A stretch of 64,000 nucleotides of DNA from Streptomyces globisporus (GTDB taxonomy: Bacteria > Actinomycetota > Actinomycetes > Streptomycetales > Streptomycetaceae), in contig BMTG01000001.1 in the NCBI GenBank assembly GCA_014649555.1, positions 620,001 to 684,000 on the forward strand. Reading direction: 5' to 3'. Positions 1-9,189 of the stretch are shown piece after piece. The first letter of the stretch is position 1; the number at the start of each line of letters is the position of its first letter. Made by a program: the position numbers and the translations under genes. Under the pieces are notes generated by a model. That model was not told where the DNA came from. It ran no database searches and saw only the letters and a program-made list of their open reading frames with translations.

Positions 1-2
1 GC

Positions 3-899
3 ACCCCTCTCGTGCCGCTCACGGACACCGTTTCGGCGAAGCTCGACTATCTGATGCCGACGCTCTCCTTCAAGGACCGGGGCGCGGTGATGCTCGCGGA
101 GCTGGCCCGGCGGCTGGGCCCGGACCGGGTGGTGGCGGACAGCACGGGCAACGCGGGCACGTCGGTGGCGGCGTACTGCGCGCGGGCCGGACTGCCGTGC
201 ACGGTGTACGTCCCCGAGGGCACGTCGGCGAAGAAGACCGAGCAGATCCGGGCCCACGGCGCGCGCCTGGTGGCCGTCCCCGGCGGCCGGGAGGCGACCG
301 CGCTGGCGGCCCGCGCGGCGGCGGACGAACCGGGGGTCTTCTATGCCTCGCACGTCTTCAACCCGTACTTCCTGCACGGGACGAAGACGTACGTGTACGA
401 GCTCTGGGAGGACCTCGGCGGCCGGCTGCCCGACGCGCTGGCGGTCCCGGTCGGCAACGGCACCCTGCTGCTGGGCGCGGCGCTGGCGGTCGCCGAACTG
501 CACGCTCTGGGCCTGATCGAGACGCGTCCCCGCCTGCTCGCGGTCCAGGCGGAGGCGGTCTCTCCACTGGCCACCGCCTTCCACGCGGGCGCGGACGACC
601 TGCTCCCGGCCGACGCGGCCACGGGGCCCGCCCCCACCCTCGCGGAGGGCATCGACATCCCCCGCCCGCCCCGCGCCCGCCAGATCCTGGCGGCGGTACG
701 CGCCTCGGGCGGCACGTTCCTGACGGTCCCCGAGGACGACATCCGCGAGGCCCAACGGGACCTGGCGGCGCGCGGCTTCTACGTGGAGACGACGGGCGTG
801 GCCTGCTGGGCGGCGGTCCGGGAAGGCGGCGAGGCCGTACGGGGCAGCGTGGTGGTGCCGCTGTGCGGGGCGGGGCTGAAGACGGGGATGGCGGGGTAG
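3..899 (+). CDS. Threonine synthase-like PLP enzyme (5' end outside window)
   Basis: The reading frame is open to the first base of the window, and residues before the first GTG (TPLVPL) already match the family, so the start lies upstream. The visible 298 residues are a fold-type II PLP enzyme. The PLP lysine is in LSFKDRGA near the N-terminus, the cofactor loop is STGNAGTSVAAY, and a glycine-rich GNGTLLLG follows. The order of motifs is that of threonine synthase, which converts O-phosphohomoserine to threonine in the cytoplasm. A cysteine synthase or threonine dehydratase relative is possible because substrate residues cannot be checked. The next gene on the same strand starts 225 bases downstream and looks unrelated. 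Confidence 0.8.
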   Translation, partial: TPLVPLTDTVSAKLDYLMPTLSFKDRGAVMLAELARRLGPDRVVADSTGNAGTSVAAYCARAGLPCTVYVPEGTSAKKTEQIRAHGARLVAVPGGREATALAARAAADEPGVFYASHVFNPYFLHGTKTYVYELWEDLGGRLPDALAVPVGNGTLLLGAALAVAELHALGLIETRPRLLAVQAEAVSPLATAFHAGADDLLPADAATGPAPTLAEGIDIPRPPRARQILAAVRASGGTFLTVPEDDIREAQRDLAARGFYVETTGVACWAAVREGGEAVRGSVVVPLCGAGLKTGMAG

Positions 900-1124
900 A
901 GGGCCTCCTCCGGTGGCCGGTGCGGTCCCGGCCCAGCGGCGGCCGGGCGGCCCGAGGTGGCCGCCGAGGGGCGTCCACCGATGGTGGCCAAAGGGTCCCG
1001 ACGGCCTCCAAGGCCCTCCCCCGATGGCCGCATCTGCTCCATCCGGCGGGCAGGCGGGCGCCCCGTGCGGGGGCCGCGCGTGCCGTGACGGCCGACCGTG
1101 CGACCGTCTCCCTACCTTCGTACC

Positions 1125-3809
1125 GTGAGCCTCCCCCGCGTCTCCGCCCGCGCCCTCGCGCCCCTGGTCGTCGCCGCCCTGATCGCCCCGCTGCCGCCGG
1201 TCGCCGTGGCCGCCGGGCCCGAGCCCGTACCGACGTCCGGCCAGGGCCGCCCGTCCGACTCCCCCGGGCCCGGCTCAGGCGGCCGTCCCCCCGCCTGCGG
1301 GAACGCCTCCGACCGCGCCTGGGCGCCGTCCTCCACCCGCTTCGGGGAGGCCGACGGCTACGACCCGTACGTCGGCAACGGCTATCTCGGCCACCGGGTC
1401 CCGGCCACCGGCTCCGGGTACGCCTCCACCGGGGAGAAGACCGGCTGGCCGCTCTACACCCCGCGCTACGACGGCGCGTTCGTCTCCGGGCTGTACGCGG
1501 CGGACCCGGCCGTCGCCGAGGGGCGGGAGGCGATCGCCGCGCTGCCCAGCTGGACCGGCATCGACGTGGGCGTCGGCGAGGAGACCCTCGGCCCGGACAC
1601 CCCGGCGGGCCGGATCTCGCACTACCGGCAGACCGTCTTCCTCTCCTGCGGCCTCGTGCGCACCTCCCTGCGATGGACGACCGCGGACGGCCGTGCGACC
1701 GACCTCACCTACGAGGTCCTGACCGACCGCTCCGACGTCCACACCGGTGCCGTACGGCTGCGGATGACCCCGCGCTGGAGCGGCGCCGCGACCGTCACGG
1801 GCCGACTCGACGAGCGGGGCGCGCGCCGGATCACGCTCCGCGAGAACGGCACGTTCCGCACACTCGGCACGAAGGTCGAGGGGGCGGTCGCGCAGGCGAT
1901 GCGACGCGGCTCGGGCGTGGTCGAGACCCTGCGCCCGGGTGCTTCCCCCCGTGCGACCCCGGTCCGCGCGGACCGGACGTACACCTTCGAGAAGTACGTC
2001 GGCGTCGACACCGCCCTCACCTCCCGTGCCCCGGCCGAGGACGCCCGCGAGGCCGCGCACCGGGCCGCGCGGCGCGGCTGGAGCCGGGTGTTCGCGGCGA
2101 ACGAGGCCGCGTGGCGCGAGGCGTGGTCCGCCGACGTCCTGGTCCCCGGCGACCGCGCGTTGCAGGGATGGCTGCGCTCCGCCCAGTACGGGCTGCTGGC
2201 GAACACCCGGCGCGGCTCCGCGGACAGCATCGCCCCGGCCGGTCTGACCAGCGACAACTACGCGGGCCTGGTGTTCTGGGACGCCGAGACGTGGATGTTC
2301 CCGGGGCTGCTCGCCACCCGCCCGGAACTGGCGCGCTCCGTCGTCGAGTACCGCTACCGCACCCGTGGCGCGGCCCGGGCGAACGCCGGGAAGCTGGGCC
2401 ACGACGGGCTGTTCTACCCCTGGACGAGCGCGAGCCGGGGGCGGCTGGACTCCGAGTGCCACAGTGTGGACCCGCCGCACTGTCTGACCCAGAACCACCT
2501 CCAGGGCGATGTGTCGCTGGCCGTCTGGCAGTACTACCTCGCCACCGGTGACCGCGACTGGCTGGCGGCGCGCGGCTGGCCGCTCCTGAAGGGCATCGCC
2601 GACTTCTGGCGGTCGCGCGCCACGGCGAACCCGGACGGCAGCTACTCCGTCAACGACGTGGCGGGGCCCGACGAGTACAGCAACGGCGTCGACGACGGGG
2701 TGTTCACCAACGCGGTCGCCGCCACCGCCCTGCGCAACGCGACCCGCGCGGCCCGCATCCTCGGCCAGAAGCCGCCCGCCGAGTGGAACCGGGTCGCGGA
2801 CCGGCTCCGGATCCCGTACGACGCGGAGAAGAAGGTCTTCCTCCAGTACGCGGGCTACAACGGCTCCACGATCAAGCAGGCGGACACGGTCCTGCTCACG
2901 TACCCCCTGGAGTGGCCGATGGAGCCGGGCGCGGCGGCGGCCACCCTGGACTACTACGCGGCCCGTACCGACCCGGACGGCCCGGCGATGACGGACTCGG
3001 TGCACGCGATCGACGCGGCGGCGATCGGGGAGCCGGGCTGCTCGGCGTACACGTATCTCCAGCGCTCGGTACGCCCGTTCATGCGGGGCCCCTACGACCT
3101 GTTCTCCGAGGCGCGCGGTGACAAGGCGGGCTCGGAGGACCCGTTGTCCGGGTTCCCCGCCGACGACTTCCTGACCGGCAAGGGCGGCTTCCTCCAGGTG
3201 TTCACGCACGGCCTGACGGGGCTCCGGCTCCGCGAGGACGGCGTACGGCTGGACCCGACGCTGCCGCCCCAGCTGCACGAGGGCGTCACGCTGAAGGGCC
3301 TGCGGTTCCGGGACGCGGCGTACGAGGTCGGGATCGGGCCCCGGACGACCACGGTCCGGCTGACCTCGGGCACCCCGTTCACGGTCCACACGGCGGAGGG
3401 GCCGCGCCGCCTGACCTCCACCCTGACCCTGCCCACCCGCCGCCCGGACCTGGTCCCGACGGCCGACGCGGCGCGCTGCCGCCCGGTGACGGCGACCTCC
3501 GAGGCCCCGGGCCTGTACGCGGAGGCGGCGGTGGACGGGAGCCCGGCGACGTCCTGGTCACCGGAGGGCGCGGCGGGCTCCCTGACGGTGGACCTGGGCC
3601 CGCGCCCGCTGCGGATCACGGCGGTGACCCCGCGCTGGAGCGACGTACCGCCCGCTTCCCACACATGGGAAACCTCCCTCGACGGCCGTTTCTGGCGTCC
3701 CTTCCTGGCGGGTGACACGGCCAGGAAGGTCCGGGTGACGGTCCGCTCGCAGGACCCGGAGAAGCCGACGGGGGTGGCGGAGCTGCGGGTGGAGACGGGC
3801 GGGCGGTAG
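1125..3809 (+). CDS. Secreted GH65 family glycosidase (acid trehalase-like) with C-terminal discoidin-like domain
   Basis: Starting from GTG 1125 the protein has 894 residues and begins with a short basic stretch and a hydrophobic, alanine-rich signal peptide of about 30 residues. An in-frame start at 1098 would bury that signal. The central part is a glycoside hydrolase family 65 (alpha/alpha)6 domain. The GPDEY motif near residue 517 carries the general-acid glutamate, followed by NGVDDGVFTN. Family members are trehalase, or trehalose, kojibiose or maltose phosphorylases. Export argues for a hydrolase of the acid trehalase type that releases glucose outside the cell. The last ~130 residues (LYAEAAVDGSPATSW, VDLGP) look like an F5/8 type C (discoidin) carbohydrate-binding domain. 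Confidence 0.82.
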   Translation: MSLPRVSARALAPLVVAALIAPLPPVAVAAGPEPVPTSGQGRPSDSPGPGSGGRPPACGNASDRAWAPSSTRFGEADGYDPYVGNGYLGHRVPATGSGYASTGEKTGWPLYTPRYDGAFVSGLYAADPAVAEGREAIAALPSWTGIDVGVGEETLGPDTPAGRISHYRQTVFLSCGLVRTSLRWTTADGRATDLTYEVLTDRSDVHTGAVRLRMTPRWSGAATVTGRLDERGARRITLRENGTFRTLGTKVEGAVAQAMRRGSGVVETLRPGASPRATPVRADRTYTFEKYVGVDTALTSRAPAEDAREAAHRAARRGWSRVFAANEAAWREAWSADVLVPGDRALQGWLRSAQYGLLANTRRGSADSIAPAGLTSDNYAGLVFWDAETWMFPGLLATRPELARSVVEYRYRTRGAARANAGKLGHDGLFYPWTSASRGRLDSECHSVDPPHCLTQNHLQGDVSLAVWQYYLATGDRDWLAARGWPLLKGIADFWRSRATANPDGSYSVNDVAGPDEYSNGVDDGVFTNAVAATALRNATRAARILGQKPPAEWNRVADRLRIPYDAEKKVFLQYAGYNGSTIKQADTVLLTYPLEWPMEPGAAAATLDYYAARTDPDGPAMTDSVHAIDAAAIGEPGCSAYTYLQRSVRPFMRGPYDLFSEARGDKAGSEDPLSGFPADDFLTGKGGFLQVFTHGLTGLRLREDGVRLDPTLPPQLHEGVTLKGLRFRDAAYEVGIGPRTTTVRLTSGTPFTVHTAEGPRRLTSTLTLPTRRPDLVPTADAARCRPVTATSEAPGLYAEAAVDGSPATSWSPEGAAGSLTVDLGPRPLRITAVTPRWSDVPPASHTWETSLDGRFWRPFLAGDTARKVRVTVRSQDPEKPTGVAELRVETGGR

Positions 3810-3844
3810 GAGGACAGGCGCCAGCAGGACGGCGGTAGGAGGAC
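3802..3844. repeat. 14-bp direct repeat spanning the GH65 stop codon
   Basis: The 14-mer ggcggtaggaggac occurs at 3802-3815 and again at 3831-3844. The first copy includes the TAG stop of the GH65 gene. It looks like a small local duplication, with no clear function. Confidence 0.6.
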
Positions 3845-3921
3845 GCGCCCCAGCCCGGCATCGGGTGCAGCATGGAAGAGGGGCCACAACCGAACACCGA
3901 GCATCCGGAGGTGCACAAATC

Positions 3922-4170
3922 ATGGGCATGTACATGGATGTCCACCGGGGCATGAAGGGCATCACGGCAGCGGAGCTGAAGGAAGCGCACGCGGCCGACA
4001 CGGCGATCGAGAAGGAGGAGGGCGTCCACTTCGAACGCGCCTGGGCGGACCCGGAATCCGGCACGGTCTACTGCCTGTCCACCGCCCCCTCCGCCGACGC
4101 CGTCCAGCGGATCCACGAACGCGCGGGCCACACGGCGGACGAGATCCACGCGGTACCGCTGGCGGTGTGA
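3922..4170 (+). CDS. DUF4242 family small protein
   Basis: An 82-residue cytoplasmic protein. ATG 3922 is chosen because a GGAGG sits about nine bases upstream; longer in-frame starts lack one. It begins MGMYMDVHRG and ends with HERAGHTADEIHAV, the pattern of the DUF4242 family (ferredoxin-like fold). From memory, one Streptomyces member of this size (SCO4226) was characterised as a nickel-binding protein. The histidines near both ends are compatible with metal binding, but no function is proven. It stands alone and is followed by a hairpin shared with the convergent gene. Confidence 0.75.
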   Translation: MGMYMDVHRGMKGITAAELKEAHAADTAIEKEEGVHFERAWADPESGTVYCLSTAPSADAVQRIHERAGHTADEIHAVPLAV

Positions 4171-4171
4171 C

Positions 4172-4206
4172 CTGAGGCGGCGGCAGGGTGCCGCGGGCCG
4201 CCTCAG
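4172..4206. terminator. Hairpin between convergent genes
   Basis: Inverted repeat CTGAGGCGGC / GCCGCCTCAG with a 15-base loop. It starts just after the DUF4242 stop and overlaps the TGA of the convergent gene at 4203. Probable bidirectional terminator. Confidence 0.65.
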
Positions 4207-5192
4207 CTCTCCGGGCAGGGCGGCACCTTGCCGCTGCGCCGGTCACGGGCGTACTCGGCGCCCGTCTGCTCGTACCAGGTCTGCCGCAGACGGGAGTCCG
4301 GGGGCACGCAGTCGAGCGTGGGGAAATAGACCTTCCGGTAACCCGACGCGTCGGCCAGTCGCGCGGTCAGCTCGAAGGGCTTGCCCCCGGGGCCGCTGAT
4401 CGTCGTCCGGGCCGGGCTGCCGCCGACTTCGTAGTGCACCCGGTACCGCCAGCGGCAGTAGCCCGTCGAGGCCGTCGCGTGGACGATGAACGCCTCGGTC
4501 TCGTTCTGGTTCAACGTGATGTGCTTGGCCTGGGGGCCGGTGAAGAACGGCTTGGCGTCCTTGGCGTCCTTGCCGAGGGTCTTGAGGCGCGGTAGCGGGG
4601 CGTCCACCTCCAGCTCCAGCGGGATGACGTCCATGACCCCCTGGGAGGGGAAGTGCGCCAGGCTGCCGCCGAGCGGCTTCTCGCACCTTCCTCCCTCCAG
4701 TACGGGCACGATGTCGGTGATCCGGACCTGCTGGGAGGCCCTGCCCTGCACCGTGATCATCCAGTCCGCCGTCCCGGCGTCGACGACCTTCCGGCCCTCC
4801 CGCCAGGGGCCGCCCGACGAGATCTCTTCGAGGATCTTCCCGTCCCCGCCGGGCTCGGCCCCGCCCGCGTCGCGCACCACGTAGTACCCGATGTCCTTGA
4901 CGTCCCTGACCTCGACCACGTCGATGGCGTTCTGCGGTGAGAGCCGGTCCGGCACCCGGTCCAGCGGCAGGATCGTCTTCACCGTCGCGGTCAGGACGTC
5001 CTGGAACGTCACGGTCACCACGGCCAGCAGGATGCCCAGCAGCCACGTGGTCGGGCTCTGCACGAACCGCAGCCGGCCCGTCGGCCCCTCGCCCTCCTCC
5101 TCGGGGCGCGGCGGACGCTGGCCGCTCCCCCGGCGTACGCTCGCCCGGGTCAGCGCGCCCGTCCTGCGGGTCCCCCGCCGGTTAGTCGCCAT
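4203..5192 (-). CDS. Hypothetical single-pass membrane protein
   Basis: A 329-residue protein of unknown function. ATG 5192 overlaps the stop of the upstream gene at 5182 (same strand), so the two are translationally coupled. It has a basic, proline- and glutamate-rich N-terminus of about 50 residues, one transmembrane helix (TTWLLGILLAVVTVTF, around residues 48-65), and a mostly soluble extracellular part with few motifs. Four cysteines (in GRCEKP, GYCRWR, LDCVPP and VPPCPE) could form two disulfides outside the cell. I recognise no catalytic signature. Its tight link to the polytopic protein next door suggests they act in one complex. Confidence 0.7.
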   Translation of the reverse strand: MATNRRGTRRTGALTRASVRRGSGQRPPRPEEEGEGPTGRLRFVQSPTTWLLGILLAVVTVTFQDVLTATVKTILPLDRVPDRLSPQNAIDVVEVRDVKDIGYYVVRDAGGAEPGGDGKILEEISSGGPWREGRKVVDAGTADWMITVQGRASQQVRITDIVPVLEGGRCEKPLGGSLAHFPSQGVMDVIPLELEVDAPLPRLKTLGKDAKDAKPFFTGPQAKHITLNQNETEAFIVHATASTGYCRWRYRVHYEVGGSPARTTISGPGGKPFELTARLADASGYRKVYFPTLDCVPPDSRLRQTWYEQTGAEYARDRRSGKVPPCPES

Positions 5193-6471
5193 GGGCGGCC
5201 CGCTCCTCACGCTCAGGGACCGGCTGGTCCTCGTACTCGTCGGCGCGCGGGGCCACGGAGACCGCCGTGCGCCGCGCCATCAGCAGAACCGCGCCCAGGA
5301 GCGCGAGCCCCGTGGCCCACCCCCAGGCCGCCCCGAACCGGACGGCGTCACCGAGGGCCACCCCCAGGTGTTCGGCCGCCGGACCGCTTTCGCCGCGCGG
5401 GGCGAACCAGCGCATCAACCGGCCGTCCACGACCGCGGCGACGACGGCCGCCAGGACCGTGGCGTACCAGCCCTTCATGGCCAGGTCGGCGAGGGCCGCC
5501 GGGCGCCACCGCCGTACCTCCGCCGCACGCCGCGCCAGGGACCGGAGCGCCACGGCCAGCACCAGGAGGAGGACGGCGCAGACCACCAGGGTCGCGATCC
5601 AGCCGCCGAGCAGCTCGGTCCTGAGCGGGCGCAGGCGCAGCGCGGGGTAGAGGACACCGCTCCACTCCTCGACCGTGGCCGGCGGCCGGTAGTTCTCCCA
5701 CAGATCCGGATCGAAGGTGACCGAGGCGTCCGGAGACCCGGGGGCTCCCTGCGACAGATGCCTGACCCGGGTGTGGCGGAGGACAGGCCCCCCGGCCACA
5801 GCCAGCAGCACGGCCGGGATCAGCCCGGCGCTGAGGAGTCGGCGCCGGGCCCGGGAGGAGACCGGCGACGGACCGGGCTTCGCCCGACCCTCGCGGCTCC
5901 CGTTGTCCTCGTTGCTCCCGTCGCTCTCGGCGCCCTCCGCGGTCCTGAGATACGTCCGCAGGGGCTGCCAGTCCCGGTACCGCCACACCAGGAGCCAGAG
6001 GACGACCGGCAGCCACAGCGTGAGCAGCGCGAACTGGGCTGCCGCGCCGGGCACTTCACCCGTCCGTGCCCGTAGCACCCAGTCGTCGTAGGGGGGCATC
6101 ACGGTGACGGCGTCCGGGTCCAGGGCGGGGCCGGTCAGCGTCGCCACCCCCGCGGCGAGCAGCGCGGCTCCGCCCAGGGCGAGGACGGTCCCGAGCCGCG
6201 GCCTCATAGCGCCGCTCGCGCGGAGTACGCCATAGGTGAGCAGACCACTGAGCAGCAGGAAGACGACCTGCGGCAGCCATCCCTGCACCTGGTGCAGGTC
6301 GCGCACCGCGAAGCCTTCGAGGGAGAGGCCCAGCAGTTGGACCTCGCCCACGGTCGCCTCGGGCTCCACCAGGTCGGAGAGCTGCCGCTTCATCGGGTCG
6401 AGGAAGAACAGGACGGTCGCCTGGCTCCACACCCCGTAGGCGGCCAGCACCATGGACAGGCGGCGATTCAC
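5182..6471 (-). CDS. Hypothetical polytopic membrane protein
   Basis: Unknown function. GTG 6471 is preferred because GGGGGAA lies about eight bases upstream; a further in-frame start exists at 6519. The 429-residue product has seven to eight hydrophobic helices: two near the N-terminus, a block around VLALGGAALLAAGV, one at FALLTLWLPVVLWLLVW, and three to four in the C-terminal half. A soluble loop of about 100 residues lies near the middle (DASVTFDPDLWENYRPPATVEEW). No transporter or enzyme motif is recognisable. It forms a two-gene operon with the downstream single-pass protein. Confidence 0.68.
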   Translation of the reverse strand: MNRRLSMVLAAYGVWSQATVLFFLDPMKRQLSDLVEPEATVGEVQLLGLSLEGFAVRDLHQVQGWLPQVVFLLLSGLLTYGVLRASGAMRPRLGTVLALGGAALLAAGVATLTGPALDPDAVTVMPPYDDWVLRARTGEVPGAAAQFALLTLWLPVVLWLLVWRYRDWQPLRTYLRTAEGAESDGSNEDNGSREGRAKPGPSPVSSRARRRLLSAGLIPAVLLAVAGGPVLRHTRVRHLSQGAPGSPDASVTFDPDLWENYRPPATVEEWSGVLYPALRLRPLRTELLGGWIATLVVCAVLLLVLAVALRSLARRAAEVRRWRPAALADLAMKGWYATVLAAVVAAVVDGRLMRWFAPRGESGPAAEHLGVALGDAVRFGAAWGWATGLALLGAVLLMARRTAVSVAPRADEYEDQPVPEREERAAHGD

Positions 6472-6589
6472 CGTCGTATTCCCCCGAGTCGCCTGTGCCG
6501 TACGTGAGTTGCGCAGCAAGTCTGCCGTACGGGCGCAGCCGCACCAAGGCCTTTACGTTTGACGCCCAGGAAGCCTCGGCCCCGATGGC

Positions 6590-7693
6590 CTACCGCCACC
6601 CCGGCAGCCGGGTCTCGCCCGCGGCCTCCGCCTCGGCCTTCGCGTCGCTCACCGCGGCGGCGGCCTGCTTCGCGGCCTCGTCGGCGGCGGCGACGGCGTC
6701 CAGCGCGAGGGTCGAGTTCGGCTCGATCTCCGGTGCGCCGACGCTGTCCTTGTCGCTGTCCGCGACATCGGCGGCCGCTGCCGCGTCCTCGCGCTCCGCG
6801 GACGCCGAAAGACCCGCCCCGGGCGACTGGTCGCCGAACGCGGTGGTGACGGTGCGGATCGCCTCGGTCAGCTCGCCCGGGATCACCCAGAAGGTGTTGT
6901 TGTCGCTCTGCGCCAGATGCGGGAGCGTCTCCAGGTACTTGTACGCCAGGACCTTCGCGTCGGCGTTGTTGCGGTGGACGGCCTGGAAGACGAGCTCCAC
7001 GGCCTTCGACTCACCGTCGGCCCGCAGGATCATGGCCTGCTGCGTGCCCTGGGCCTCCAGGATGTCCTTCTGCTTCGTACCCTCGGCGGTGAGGATCTTG
7101 GCCTGCCGCTCACCTTCGGCGTGCAGAATGGCCGCGCGCTTGTCACGCTCGGCTCGCATCTGCTTCTCCATCGCCTCTTTGATGGTGTTCGGCGGATCGA
7201 TGGCCTTGATCTCGACCCGGTTGACCCGGATGCCCCACTTCCCGGTCGCGTCGTCGAGGACGGCACGGAGCCGGGCGTTGATCTCCTCGCGCGAGGTGAG
7301 CGTCCCCTCCAGGTCCATGGAGCCGATGACGTTCCTCAGGGTGGTCACAGTGAGCTGGTCGATGGCCTGCAGATAGTCGGCGACCTCGTAGGCCGCGGCC
7401 CGCGGGTCGGTGATCTGGTAGTAGAGCACGGTGTCGATGTTGACCACGAGGTTGTCCTCGGTGATCACCGGTTTGGGATCGGACGAATACACCTGCTCAC
7501 GCACGTCGAGCTTGGTGTTGACGCGGTCCGCCACCGGCAGGACGAAGTTCAGGCCGGGCTGGAGGGTCCGGCGATACCGGCCGAACCGCTCGATGTTGTA
7601 GCGGCGCGCCTGTGGAACGATCCGCACGGTGGCCGCCACGAGGAACACCACGACGAGCGCCGCCACGAGAATCGGGATGACCACCGGATCCAT
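6590..7693 (-). CDS. SPFH/Band 7 (stomatin-like) membrane protein
   Basis: A 367-residue protein with an N-terminal membrane helix (VVIPILVAALVVVFLVAAT) and the SPFH core (RFGRYRRTLQPGLNFVLP, VYSSDPKPVITEDNLVVNIDTVLYYQI). A long charged helical region follows (EKQMRAERDKRAAILHAEGE) with the repeated alanine/glutamate pattern of stomatins and QmcA. Such proteins form oligomeric scaffolds in the membrane. The alanine-rich C-terminal tail (about 60 residues) is variable. The NfeD gene upstream on the same strand (67-base gap) is the classic partner of stomatin-type SPFH proteins, so the two probably form one operon and complex. Confidence 0.88.
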   Translation of the reverse strand: MDPVVIPILVAALVVVFLVAATVRIVPQARRYNIERFGRYRRTLQPGLNFVLPVADRVNTKLDVREQVYSSDPKPVITEDNLVVNIDTVLYYQITDPRAAAYEVADYLQAIDQLTVTTLRNVIGSMDLEGTLTSREEINARLRAVLDDATGKWGIRVNRVEIKAIDPPNTIKEAMEKQMRAERDKRAAILHAEGERQAKILTAEGTKQKDILEAQGTQQAMILRADGESKAVELVFQAVHRNNADAKVLAYKYLETLPHLAQSDNNTFWVIPGELTEAIRTVTTAFGDQSPGAGLSASAEREDAAAAADVADSDKDSVGAPEIEPNSTLALDAVAAADEAAKQAAAAVSDAKAEAEAAGETRLPGWR

Positions 7694-7760
7694 GCTTCTT
7701 CCTCCATCGCTGCTCGTTACGGGCGCGGCGCCGGGGGTTCGGCGCTACGTGTTCGGCCGG

Positions 7761-8198
7761 TCACGGAAGGAGCTCGCGGGGGTACACAACGGCTGTGGCG
7801 CCCTCGATCTCCATGACGTCCACCAGCGCTCCCACCGGGATCACATGGCTTTCGTCGAGGGCGCGGGCGGTCCACTCCTCACCGGAGAGCTTGATCAGGC
7901 CATGGGTCGCGGTGACCTCCTGCACGACCTCCGCGCGCTTGCCGATCAGCGCGTCGCTGCCGTCACGGGTCAGAGGCCCCTGGGTGAGCTGCCGCATCGC
8001 GATGGGGCGGACGAGGGCGAGGCCCGCTGCCGACGCAAGCCCGAGCGCTACGAGCTGACCGATCAGGCCGACGCCCACCCCGGCCACGACGGCAGCGACC
8101 ACTGCCGCGCCGGCCAGCAGCCCGAAGACCAGCGTCAGGGTGAAGAACTCCGCAGCGCCGAGCGCCGCGGCGGCGAGCAACCATGCGAACCACGGCAT
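7761..8198 (-). CDS. NfeD family membrane protein
   Basis: A 145-residue short-form NfeD protein. It has two or three N-terminal hydrophobic helices (MPWFAWLLAAAALGAAEFF, TLVFGLLAGAAVVAAVVAG, GLIGQLVALGLASAAGLAL) and a C-terminal soluble OB-fold with the family signature LIGKRAEVVQEV and GEEWTAR. Long-form NfeD proteins carry a ClpP-like protease domain, which is absent here. NfeD-like proteins pair with SPFH proteins, and this gene lies directly upstream of one. Probably a structural part of an SPFH membrane assembly. Confidence 0.88.
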   Translation of the reverse strand: MPWFAWLLAAAALGAAEFFTLTLVFGLLAGAAVVAAVVAGVGVGLIGQLVALGLASAAGLALVRPIAMRQLTQGPLTRDGSDALIGKRAEVVQEVTATHGLIKLSGEEWTARALDESHVIPVGALVDVMEIEGATAVVYPRELLP

Positions 8199-8504
8199 CG
8201 AATCAGCCTCCCCAAGGGGATCTATTCAGCTATGTACCCTTCGGGGCTCGGCCGGAACCGCTTCTGACCGCCCCCATGACCGACGGCGGCACGCCGGGCG
8301 GAACCCGAACGGGGCAGGTTCCGATCGGTGCACTGGGCCGGCCCCCGGTTTGGGCCCCAGTCCGACCTGAGTGTTCGCCGCCCTCCGCGACGTGGTGCCG
8401 CTCGTCGGCTCACACGTAGGAGCGCCACAACAGACGGTACGCCCCGCTCAGAGCTGCCGGACCGCGGAAGCCGGTGAACTCGGCGGTGCCCGCCACCTCC
8501 CCGG
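8199..8504. other. Gap without recognisable features
   Basis: About 305 bases between the NfeD start and the PIN-toxin stop. The part next to NfeD should hold its promoter. The rest is GC-rich with no convincing reading frame, hairpin or repeat. Confidence 0.5.
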
Positions 8505-8921
8505 TCAGTCGGCGGTGCCGGGCTCCACGACCCACTCGGCTTGCACCCCGCTCACCGAGGCGATCATGTCGAAGTCGCCGTCGTAGTGCAGGACCGTGGC
8601 CCCGTGTCGTTCTGCGGTTGCCGCGATGAGGACGTCGGCCAGCGACAGCGCCCGGTGAAAGCCAGCGTTCAGCGCCAGCGCCTGGATCGCGAGCGCCTGC
8701 TCGAACTCCTCGTCGCTGCAAGGCAAGTAGTCGAAACCACGGAGCAGGGTACGCAGGCGCAGCGCCTCGGGCTTTCCGCGCGCCGAGTACAGAACCTCAT
8801 ACTCGGTCGGGGCGCACACTGCCAGGAGTCCATCCCGGTCCAGTGCATCCAGCCGCGCCCGCACTGCCGGTTTGCCGCGGCGGGCCAGCGCGGACTTTTC
8901 GATGAGGTAGCGCCCTTTCAC
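8505..8921 (-). CDS. PIN-domain (VapC-like) toxin
   Basis: A 138-residue PIN-domain protein, the size of VapC toxins, which are Mg-dependent endoribonucleases in type II toxin-antitoxin systems. Acidic residues occur at three of the usual places: glutamate in PTEYEVLYS, aspartate in SLADVLIAATA, and aspartates in LHYDGDFD. The first position is odd: families usually have YLIDTSALAR but here it reads YLIEKSALAR, so the first catalytic aspartate is glutamate. The GTG start overlaps the stop of an upstream fragment (GTGA). That fragment looks like the end of an antitoxin that has lost its start, so the toxin may be weakened, silent, or neutralised in trans. Confidence 0.8.
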   Translation of the reverse strand: MKGRYLIEKSALARRGKPAVRARLDALDRDGLLAVCAPTEYEVLYSARGKPEALRLRTLLRGFDYLPCSDEEFEQALAIQALALNAGFHRALSLADVLIAATAERHGATVLHYDGDFDMIASVSGVQAEWVVEPGTAD

Positions 8922-9055
8922 GCTGCCGAAGCCCCGTCTCCGCGCTTAAGCGAGCCGTCCGGATTCCGCGGCCCCGTCTGCGACCGGATCTCCGCGAACA
9001 CGTCATCAAACTCACCATCGTCAATGGCATCGAACAGCTCCCGGCGGGGGAGGGA
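8918..9055 (-). pseudogene. Probable antitoxin remnant upstream of the PIN toxin
   Basis: The frame is open for 45 codons and reads SLPRRELFDAIDDGEFDD then VFAEIRSQTGPRNPDG. It is closed upstream by a TGA, and the only usual start inside is a GTG that would leave about 27 residues. Its stop overlaps the toxin GTG as GTGA, which is how VapB-type antitoxin genes normally join VapC genes. I read it as the surviving 3' end of an antitoxin. The family cannot be named from this piece. Confidence 0.5.
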
Positions 9056-9093
9056 TCAACAGAGGGGAACCTGGCACCGGCGACCCATCCGCG

Positions 9094-9177
9094 TCCCAGC
9101 GCAAAACCCAGCACGGTACGAACGACCAGGGATCGACAGGTGACGAGGGGTCAGCTATCCCAGCACCATCCCAGCAC
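9094..9177. repeat. Cluster of CCCAGC(A/G)C direct repeats, possible integration scar
   Basis: CCCAGCGC and CCCAGCAC occur at about 9094 and 9107. An exact tandem pair ATCCCAGCAC sits at 9157-9166 and 9168-9177. Short direct repeats of this type are common at arm sites of phage-like integrases in Streptomyces. With the broken antitoxin beside them they may mark a lost integrative element at the 3' side of ychF. No integrase gene remains. Confidence 0.35.
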
Positions 9178-9189
9178 GGGAAAGAACCA

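Noticed and set aside
197-2551. Long open frames on several frames across the first genes and throughout the window
   Set aside because: They are GC-rich shadows of real genes, with arginine/proline/glycine-heavy translations and no domain content.
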